From Candidatus Eiseniibacteriota bacterium (GTDB lineage: Bacteria > Eisenbacteria > RBG-16-71-46 > CAIMUX01 > WJJG01), in contig VGIY01000006.1 of NCBI GenBank assembly GCA_016867695.1, positions 1 through 24,368 of the forward strand: a stretch of 24,368 nt of DNA, in the 5' to 3' direction. A model generated the notes under the pieces. The model saw nothing but the letters and a program-made list of their open reading frames with translations. It made no database searches and was not told the origin of the DNA. Positions 15,685 through 21,746 of the stretch are shown here, piece after piece (the first letter of the stretch is position 1; every line of letters starts with the position of its first letter). Made by a program: the position numbers and the translations under genes.

Positions 15685-17630
15685 GCATCGCTCCCCGGCG
15701 CGGGTCGGCGCACCGTTCCGTCGTCCGCGGCGTCGCGCGCCTGCGTCCGGAGCCGGCCGAACATGCGCCGCAGGTCGCGGGCGCCCCCTGCCGACATCCA
15801 GACCAGCACGAGACAGGAGACGACCAGATGGATGTGGATGTAGACGCGCCAGAAGCGCGCCCAGGCGGCGTCGCCGACCGTGTGGGTCAGGTTGTAGAGC
15901 GTGCCGGCGAGGAAGAGCGCCACCCAGGAGAAGGTCCAGATGCAGCTGGCGGCGTAGATCGCCCGGTCCCCGCGGGTGAACTCGGCGCCCATGCCGAGCA
16001 GCCGCAGTCCGCGTCGCTGCAGAGCGCCTCCGGGTCCGCCGCTTCCCGGGGCGTCCTCGCGCCCGCCGGCGCGGCCCAGCATGCGCTCGAGGTCGGCGGC
16101 GGGCCTGGGGGCGAGCAGCGAGACGAGCACATAGACCCCGCTCGCCGCGACCATGGCCAGGCCCCAGAACATCTGCCCGTTGATCGGGAAGCCGGGGAGC
16201 AGCTGCTGCAGCACGATGCCCCCCACGGCGACGCCCGAGCCGGTCAGCATCGCCGCCCAGGCCGCCGCGGTCGTGCCCCGCTTCCAGTAGAGCCCGCCGA
16301 TGATCACCGCCCCGGCGCCGCCGGCGAAGATCGCCCCGGTGATGGCGAAGAAGAGGAAGATCGCCTCGCTCTGCTGAAAGAGGAGGCTGAAGCAGAAGAT
16401 GAACAGCGTCACGCCGAGGATCGCCAGGCGCAGGGCGCGCAGGTGCTGGCGCGGCGTGAAGGGGCGGCGGCGCAGGGGCAGGATCACGTCCTGGACGAGG
16501 ATGCTCGCCCAGGAGTGCATGTAGCTGTTCTCGGTCGTGATCGACGCCGCCAGCATCATGGCGGCGAAGAGCCCGAGCAGGCCCGCCGGCAGCAGCCGGG
16601 TGAGAACCAGGGGCGTGCGCAGCTGTCCGTGCAGCGCCTCGTTGGGCACCGTCGCCAGCGTCCCGCGCACCGCCTCGGCCGCGCCGGCGAAGTCGGGGTG
16701 GTGGAGCACGGTGTAGGCGACCAGGGGCAGGACGAGGAGCATCAGGCTCTGCGGCAGGATGCGCCAGTTGTTCAGCACCTGGGCCATCTTGGCCTCGTGC
16801 GCGCTGGCCGCGGAGGCGTTGTAGGCCTGCGTCCCCTGCCAGGCCATCGTGCCGTAGAAGGCGCCGAGCACGCCGATCAGGAAGTAGCCCAGGTTGAAGT
16901 CGGGAACCTTGGCCGTGCGGAACGGATTGAGCAGCGAGGCGTCCGCCGGGGCGCCGGAGAGCGCGGTGACGATCTGCGTCCAGTCCACCCGCGCCAGCAC
17001 GAAGAGGGTCACGGCGATGAACACGGCCTGAATGAAGACGCCCTGGAGGAAGTCGGCGGTGATCACGGCCACCTGCCCGCCGGTGAAGACGAAGAAGAGG
17101 GCGGTGCCCAGGAGCGCCAGCATCACCAGCGGGAAGGTGGGCACGAGCACGCCCAGGAGCGGCACCGCCTGCGGGAGCCCGCAGTAGTAGATGAAGAAGC
17201 GCGCCCCCACGGCGGGGAAGATGCCGAAGTTGACCAGCCCCGAGAGGAAGCAGGTCGTGCCGGCGAAGATGCGGAAGCCGCGGCTGTAGCGCATCTCGAA
17301 GAACTGGGCGAGAGTCAGCGCCCTCGTCTGGCGGAAGCGGTAGACGACCCAGCCCGACACGGTGATGACCAGCACGACCAGAGCCATCGAGAAGCCCCAC
17401 CAGGTCATCGGGAATCCGGCGACGTAGTTCATCTCGAAGAGGCCGACGACGGTGATCGCGCCGATCGCCGAGGCGCCCTGGGAGACGCTCAGCAGGTAGC
17501 GCCCCGCCGTGCGCCCGGCGGCCAGAAAGTCGGCGACGCCGCGGACGAAGCGGCGGCTGAAGAGCGCGCTGGCGAGCATCAGGGCGGCGAAGAGGGCGAG
17601 GATGCCCCAGTCGATCCCGGTCATGTGCAT
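15681..17630 (-). CDS. Sodium:solute symporter (SSS family)
   Basis: This 649-residue polytopic membrane protein of the sodium:solute symporter family is expected to drive uptake of a sugar or similar solute with Na+. About 13-15 hydrophobic segments are visible. Family-like stretches include FLAAGRTAGRYLLSVSQGASAIGA near residues 35-58, TLAQFFEMRYSRGFRIFAG, TGGQVAVITADFLQGVFIQ, and AAMMLAASITTENSYMHSWASI. The C-terminus is longer than a minimal SSS protein: a Gly/Arg-rich linker near residues 500-545 is followed by two extra hydrophobic segments. ATG 17630 has GGAGG 6 nt upstream. It lies 22 nt after the CBM9-like gene and overlaps the PNGase-like gene by 4 nt, so coupled expression is likely. 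The substrate is inferred from context only: mannose, GlcNAc or a small mannoside. Confidence 0.9.
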   Translation of the reverse strand: MHMTGIDWGILALFAALMLASALFSRRFVRGVADFLAAGRTAGRYLLSVSQGASAIGAITVVGLFEMNYVAGFPMTWWGFSMALVVLVITVSGWVVYRFRQTRALTLAQFFEMRYSRGFRIFAGTTCFLSGLVNFGIFPAVGARFFIYYCGLPQAVPLLGVLVPTFPLVMLALLGTALFFVFTGGQVAVITADFLQGVFIQAVFIAVTLFVLARVDWTQIVTALSGAPADASLLNPFRTAKVPDFNLGYFLIGVLGAFYGTMAWQGTQAYNASAASAHEAKMAQVLNNWRILPQSLMLLVLPLVAYTVLHHPDFAGAAEAVRGTLATVPNEALHGQLRTPLVLTRLLPAGLLGLFAAMMLAASITTENSYMHSWASILVQDVILPLRRRPFTPRQHLRALRLAILGVTLFIFCFSLLFQQSEAIFLFFAITGAIFAGGAGAVIIGGLYWKRGTTAAAWAAMLTGSGVAVGGIVLQQLLPGFPINGQMFWGLAMVAASGVYVLVSLLAPRPAADLERMLGRAGGREDAPGSGGPGGALQRRGLRLLGMGAEFTRGDRAIYAASCIWTFSWVALFLAGTLYNLTHTVGDAAWARFWRVYIHIHLVVSCLVLVWMSAGGARDLRRMFGRLRTQARDAADDGTVRRPAPGSDA

Positions 17631-17652
17631 GCCCCGCCTCCGTTCGACCGGC

Positions 17653-18747
17653 TCACCAGACCCGCCCGTCCTGGGTGATGCGCAGCGTCTCGCCCGCGGG
17701 ACCGGTCAGGATCGCCTCCCAGAGGCTGGCGGTCGACTGCAGCGAGGGCGGCCAGGGCACCCCGGGGAGCGGCGCCTCGGTCAGCCCCAGCTCCGCCAGC
17801 GCGACCGCGTGGGCACCGAACGCTTCGCGGTGGCGCATCTGCCCGTAGTAGACCTGCCGCAGCGCCCACTTGCGGCGCTCGACCTCGGGAATCTCCCAGG
17901 GTGCGGCGGCGGCCGCCGCCGCCGGGGACGCGGCGGTGAAGCGCACGAATCCCCACATCTCCGGGTAGTGCATGGCCACCAACCCCTGGGGCGACCAGAC
18001 CCAGTTGTCCTCGGGCAGATCGCGCCCCGTGCCCGGGTCGCGCAGCTTCCGGTAGCGGCCCGCGACGATCTCGGTCCGGTACTGCACCCGGGAGAAGTTC
18101 ACCCGCCAGCAGTCCCCCTCGCGCGGCGGCGTCTCGCGCCCGGCGCACTCGGCCAGAACCGCCCAGGGCAGGGCGATCTCGACGCTCCAGGCGCGATCCT
18201 CGTCGCCCGGCTGGTTGAGCGTGCCGTCGATGTGGACCGCGGTGCACAACCCGGCTATGTCCCAGGCGTTCACCGCCGGACCGCCGTCGCGGTAGGGCCG
18301 CAGGAGCAGCAGGTCCCAGACGGTGTTCAGGGCGTTGATCTCGAGCTCGTAGTAGGCGTGCGTGTCCCCGTCGGGATCGATGAAGATCTCGAAGTCGGGC
18401 TCGTGGTAGATGACGGCGTCGCGGGCCGTGTAGGTCCCCCAGATGTCCGGCTCCTCGAGTTCGGCGCCCACGTAAAGATGCGCCTCGTCCCAGAGCAGTT
18501 TGGCCCGGGTGCGCAGCCGCGGCGCAGGCCTGCGCTCCCCCTCGATGTCGACGAAGTCCTCCGTCCAGGCCGCCTGTTGCCAATCGGGCTCGTCGAGCCG
18601 CCCGTCGACGATCAGCGGCCCGGTGGAGCGGCCGCAGAGGTAGCTGCGGGGCTCCCAGGAGCCGGATGGTTCGGGGAAGCCGCTTGCCGGCCGGGACGAG
18701 ACGCAGATCCAGGACACCAGCCCGAACCACAGGAACACCACGCGCAT
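17653..18747 (-). CDS. Exported CBM9-like carbohydrate-binding protein
   Basis: This 364-residue exported protein has a family-9-like carbohydrate-binding (DOMON-type) beta-sandwich at about residues 41-270. The family pattern is clear: LIVDGRLDEPDWQQAAWT at the start, KLLWDEAHLYVGAEL, a HEPDFEIFIDPDGD strand-turn, ALNTVWDLLL, WSVEIALPWAVL and WRVNFSRVQ. An Ala-rich linker (about 272-283) precedes a tail of roughly 80 residues with no domain I recognise. The signal peptide MRVVFLWFGLVSWICV ends near PASG. ATG 18747 is chosen for GGAGGGA upstream and the leader. In the operon it probably binds glycan at the surface or in the periplasm for the neighbouring enzymes. It has no visible catalytic domain; the ligand is unknown. 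Confidence 0.82.
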   Translation of the reverse strand: MRVVFLWFGLVSWICVSSRPASGFPEPSGSWEPRSYLCGRSTGPLIVDGRLDEPDWQQAAWTEDFVDIEGERRPAPRLRTRAKLLWDEAHLYVGAELEEPDIWGTYTARDAVIYHEPDFEIFIDPDGDTHAYYELEINALNTVWDLLLLRPYRDGGPAVNAWDIAGLCTAVHIDGTLNQPGDEDRAWSVEIALPWAVLAECAGRETPPREGDCWRVNFSRVQYRTEIVAGRYRKLRDPGTGRDLPEDNWVWSPQGLVAMHYPEMWGFVRFTAASPAAAAAAAPWEIPEVERRKWALRQVYYGQMRHREAFGAHAVALAELGLTEAPLPGVPWPPSLQSTASLWEAILTGPAGETLRITQDGRVW

Positions 18748-18803
18748 GCTTCCCTCCGCTCGAGGTCGCGGCCCCCCGGCGCGCCGACGCCCGCCCCGCC
18801 CCC

Positions 18804-20624
18804 TCAACGCCACAGCTCCTCGGCCATGCGGGCCAGCGCCTCCGCCTCCTCGACGAAGCCGTGCCGCTCCTCGTAGCGAGCCCTCTCCATCAGCATCCGC
18901 CCGTACTCGAACTGCACGAACCGCTCCCGCTCATCCCGCGCCTGGGCGCGGGTGATGCCCGGCCCCTCGAACAGCGGGCGGGCGACGGGGCGATAGGCGT
19001 CGTCCGGAGGCACGCGCACGAGGAGCCCCTCGGCCACGAACCTGTACCTCTTCACCGCCGGGTGGCGGTGCATCTCGCTGGTGACGTAGGTCGGCCTCGT
19101 GCCCACCGCCCGGTCCAGGAGCGCCTGTTGCAGCCGCGCGTGCGCGCGCCGCCCCCGGGTCCGGTCGTAGGCCTCGCCCCTCTCGGCCATCCGCGCGAAG
19201 GCCGCCAGCGAGTCGACCTGCGGGCGGCAGGCGGCCAGAAGGTCGGGCGCGCGCGCGGCGAGCCGCGCCGCCAGGGAGGGAGCGGCGATCTGCCCGATGT
19301 CGAGCACGAGCACATCGGGGCGCAGACCCTCGACCTCCTGGGAGTAGAGCGCCGGAGCGCTGAACATGTCCCAGAGACCGCTGAAGACGACGGCTCCCGG
19401 CTCGACCGTCCGCAGCGCGTCGTGGATGAAGTGGCGCAGCAGCCGGAAGCCGCTCTGGTCGTTCTCGCGCCAGTGCGCACCGAGCGGCAGGAGGGCGCCC
19501 AGGCACAGCAGCGCTCCGAGGGCCAGGGCCGCTCGGGGCAGCCGCCGTCCGAGAGCCTCGACCAGCCAGCCCGCCCCCGCGGCGGCCCAGATGCCGCAGA
19601 CGGCGAGCGCCGGAATGTAGAAGAGCGAGATGTCGTGGAACGGGTAGGCCATGTTGTACAGAACGTGGAGCACGAAGGTCATCAGCAGCGCCACGCCGAT
19701 CCGCCTGGCGCGCGCGAGCAGCGCGACCAGCCCCGTCGCGGCCAGGGCGACGAAGAGCCAGGTCGCCTCCTCGGGCAGCTGGCCGGCGAAGAAGCGCTCC
19801 GCCTCGCCCCAGCGCAGCCCCTGGCTTCCCAGCGCCCCCTGGTACTGCCGCGCCGTCACATGCACCCAGAAGCGCTCCCAGGTCAGCGGCAGGTCCCAGA
19901 AGACCTCCGGGCGGCCCCGGGCGCGCAGAGGCAGGTAGGCGTAGAGAAGCAGGGGCAGGATCCCGGCGAGGATCGCCCGCCCGATCCGCGTCGGTCCCGC
20001 GCCCGCCCCGTGGCGCCGGTCCCGCCAGGCGGCGACGGTGAAGAAGAGAAGTGCCGGAAGCAGGAAGGCCCCGGTCAGGTGGTTGGCGAGCGCAAGTCCG
20101 CAGGCGAAGGCGGCCCAGGGCAGGAGGGAGAGGGCTCCCGGACCGCGGCGCCAGGCGCTCGCCAGGGCCAGCCACAACCCCGCGGTGAACAGCGCCTGCA
20201 GCGCGTAGACCTCGACGACGACCGCCTGGGACCAGGGCGTCCGGGCGAAGCCGAAGAGCCAGGCCCCGGCCAGCGCCGGAAGCGCCGAGCGCAGCCCCGA
20301 GGCCGCCTCGGGGGCGCCCATCGGCCGCTGCAGGAGGGTTAGGCCGGTCAGGAAGATCAGCCCGCAGGCGAGCGCCGAGGCCAGGGCGCTCAGCAGGCCG
20401 ACGCGCAGACACACGGGGCCAACCGGAATCAAGGAAAGAAGATGCCCGAGAATGGTGAACAGCGGATATCCCGGCGGGTGGGCGATCCCGAGCCGGGCCG
20501 CCACGGCGGCCAGCTCTCCGCTGTCGATGAAGGTCACGTGCCTAGCCAGCGTGACCAGGTAGACGCCCAGCGGAGCAAGCGCGGCCGCGAGGAACCCTGC
20601 CAGCCGCAAGCGGTTCGGCCTCAT
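18804..20624 (-). CDS. DUF2723/TMEM260-like membrane protein, putative protein O-mannosyltransferase
   Basis: This 606-residue membrane protein has about ten hydrophobic segments and a soluble C-terminal domain. It matches the DUF2723 family: FIDSGELAAVAARLGIAHPPGYPLF (residues 32-56, given here as its core Asp34-Ser-Gly-Glu37 and HPPGYP 49-54) is the family hallmark, placed in the first outside loop like the acidic motif of GT-C glycosyltransferases. The eukaryotic relative TMEM260 is an O-mannosyltransferase, so transfer of a lipid-linked sugar to an exported protein is plausible. The bacterial members are mostly uncharacterised. ATG 20624 is used, although its AGGAG abuts the start codon with no spacer. 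It is first in the six-gene run; CBM9 follows after 56 nt. Confidence 0.82.
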   Translation of the reverse strand: MRPNRLRLAGFLAAALAPLGVYLVTLARHVTFIDSGELAAVAARLGIAHPPGYPLFTILGHLLSLIPVGPVCLRVGLLSALASALACGLIFLTGLTLLQRPMGAPEAASGLRSALPALAGAWLFGFARTPWSQAVVVEVYALQALFTAGLWLALASAWRRGPGALSLLPWAAFACGLALANHLTGAFLLPALLFFTVAAWRDRRHGAGAGPTRIGRAILAGILPLLLYAYLPLRARGRPEVFWDLPLTWERFWVHVTARQYQGALGSQGLRWGEAERFFAGQLPEEATWLFVALAATGLVALLARARRIGVALLMTFVLHVLYNMAYPFHDISLFYIPALAVCGIWAAAGAGWLVEALGRRLPRAALALGALLCLGALLPLGAHWRENDQSGFRLLRHFIHDALRTVEPGAVVFSGLWDMFSAPALYSQEVEGLRPDVLVLDIGQIAAPSLAARLAARAPDLLAACRPQVDSLAAFARMAERGEAYDRTRGRRAHARLQQALLDRAVGTRPTYVTSEMHRHPAVKRYRFVAEGLLVRVPPDDAYRPVARPLFEGPGITRAQARDERERFVQFEYGRMLMERARYEERHGFVEEAEALARMAEELWR

Positions 20625-20678
20625 CTCCTGCCCCCGCCCCTCGGAGCCCCTACCCGGAGCCGGCCACCATCGGAGGCG

Positions 20679-20707
20679 ACGATAGCATCCGCTCGGGCAG
20701 GCGGCAA
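20679..20707 (-). promoter_or_regulatory. Candidate promoter for the DUF2723-to-GH38 operon
   Basis: On the minus strand TTGCCG (20707-20702) and TATCGT (20684-20679) are 17 nt apart, and a TGC just before the -10 box resembles an extended -10. Transcription would begin near 20672, about 48 nt before the DUF2723 start. Confidence 0.5.
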
Positions 20708-20777
20708 ACGAAGCCTCGAATCTGGCCGGGCCGCCGCGATCCCCGACCCCTCGAGCGGGGAGCTCGCGGGCCGGCAG

Positions 20778-20804
20778 TCCGTCACCACGAATCCGTCACC
20801 CCGA
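20778..20804. repeat. 13-bp direct repeat, possible operator
   Basis: TCCGTCACCACGA (20778-20790) and TCCGTCACCCCGA (20792-20804) differ at one base and are offset by 14 nt. The second ends 2 nt before the -35 box of the rightward promoter, the usual place for an activator site. A regulator here could also affect the divergent operon. Confidence 0.65.
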
Positions 20805-20806
20805 GG

Positions 20807-20836
20807 TTGACTCCGGCGCGGAAGCTGCGGTAGAAT
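20807..20836 (+). promoter_or_regulatory. Sigma70-type promoter for the secreted jelly-roll gene
   Basis: TTGACT (20807-20812) and TAGAAT (20831-20836) are separated by 18 nt. Each box matches the consensus at five of six positions, which makes this the best promoter in the window. Transcription would start near 20843, leaving a leader of about 109 nt with hairpin potential. Confidence 0.75.
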
Positions 20837-20951
20837 CCCCGCGGGGTTAGGGACAGGGACGGATCGGTCCGTTGCGTCGCGGATCCGGTGCACCGGTTCC
20901 ATGCGGACCGGTTTGTGCGGCTACGCATCGAATGTGTTTGAGGAGGACGGC

Positions 20952-21647
20952 ATGAGACTACTCGCAACCGTGATGGCTTGCCTGCTGCTGACCGGAACGG
21001 CCCTGGCGGGAAGCCCGGTCGACAACGCGGCGTACGAGCACGAGCGCGTGCCCTGCGATATGCAGTACGTCTGCATCGACTGGGACTTCACGCTGGGCGA
21101 TCAAGGTTTCGCGACCGGCGCCTGCGATGCGACCGGCGGCCTCCCCGTCTGGGCCTGGGGCACCTCGACGGTCCCTGGCGCACCCGGTACGGTCTGGGGC
21201 ACGGTCCTCAACGCGAACTACCCGAACAACATGGGCGACGCTCTGATCGCTCCTGCGTTCACCGTGACCGATTGCTGCCATCTGCTCGAGGTCTACCACT
21301 ACTACTACTTCGAGAACAACTTCGATGGCTCCAACGTCAAGGCGAACGGCGTCCTGATCACGCCCGTCGGCGGCTACGACGCGACGATCAGCACCAGCAC
21401 CACCTACTACGCCTACTGCGTCGACAACGAGCCAGGCTTCACGGGTTCGTTCGGCACCTCCTGGGCGTGGGACTGCTGGGACCTGTCGCAGTTCATGGGC
21501 CAGTCGGTCGAGCTCACGTTCGAGGTCGGTTCCGACAGCAGCGTGACCTATCCGGGCTGGTACATCGCCCAGATCCGGATCGGAGGCCAGATGCCGAGCC
21601 CGGCCGACGAGTCGACCTGGGGTCGGATCAAGGGCGCGTTCAAGTAG
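20952..21647 (+). CDS. Small secreted MAM-like jelly-roll protein, function unknown
   Basis: This 231-residue exported protein has a clear signal peptide (MRLLATVMACLLLTGTALA, cleavage after Ala19). The mature part forms one beta-rich module resembling the jelly roll of the M14 protein at 5325-8069: strands with GDALIAPAFTV, then FTGSFGTSWAWDCWDL, then VELTFEVGSDSSVTYPGWYIAQIRI. It has several Cys (35, 41, 58, 108, 109, 156, 175) and is rich in Tyr and aromatic residues. A tail ends STWGRIKGAFK after a Pro-rich spacer. ATG 20952 has AGGAGG at 20941-20946. The gene stands alone, with its own strong promoter and a strong terminator, and its base composition is visibly less GC-rich than its neighbours. 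These features suggest an abundant surface or extracellular protein. No catalytic motif is visible. Confidence 0.85.
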   Translation: MRLLATVMACLLLTGTALAGSPVDNAAYEHERVPCDMQYVCIDWDFTLGDQGFATGACDATGGLPVWAWGTSTVPGAPGTVWGTVLNANYPNNMGDALIAPAFTVTDCCHLLEVYHYYYFENNFDGSNVKANGVLITPVGGYDATISTSTTYYAYCVDNEPGFTGSFGTSWAWDCWDLSQFMGQSVELTFEVGSDSSVTYPGWYIAQIRIGGQMPSPADESTWGRIKGAFK

Positions 21648-21674
21648 ATCGACGGCGATCGAACGGAATCGCGA

Positions 21675-21710
21675 AAGCCCGGGGGCCGCGAGGCTCCCGG
21701 GCTTCTTTCT
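21675..21710 (+). terminator. Strong intrinsic terminator shared by convergent genes
   Basis: A 13-bp stem (21675-21687 pairing with 21692-21704, with one G-T pair) closes on a GCGA tetraloop of the GNRA type and is followed by CTTCTTTCT. It lies 28 nt after the jelly-roll gene stop. On the opposite strand the stem is followed by TTTCGC, so it may also stop transcription from the facing M14 gene, whose stop is at 21747. Confidence 0.9.
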
Positions 21711-21746
21711 GCCCCGGTGCTTCCGGTTCCCGGCCCGCGCCCGCTT

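Larger units (their letters stand above)
20625..20951. other. Divergent control region between the mannoside operon and the secreted jelly-roll gene
   Basis: No gene is supported in these 327 nt. The region holds a candidate leftward promoter (20679-20707), a 13-bp direct repeat (20778-20804), a strong rightward promoter (20807-20836), and a GC-rich leader with a 5-bp ACGGA-TCGG-TCCGT hairpin (20859-20872), the 12-bp palindrome CCGGTGCACCGG (20885-20896) and two ACCGGT boxes (20892-20897, 20907-20912). Confidence 0.7.

Noticed and set aside
15828..17678. A 616-codon + strand frame opposite the symporter
   Set aside because: The highly charged sequence mirrors the hydrophobic symporter codons on the other strand, the expected antisense pattern of a membrane protein gene.
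20901..20951. An upstream start for the secreted jelly-roll gene at 20901
   Set aside because: It would place 17 polar residues before a perfect signal peptide, whereas AGGAGG lies 5 nt before ATG 20952.
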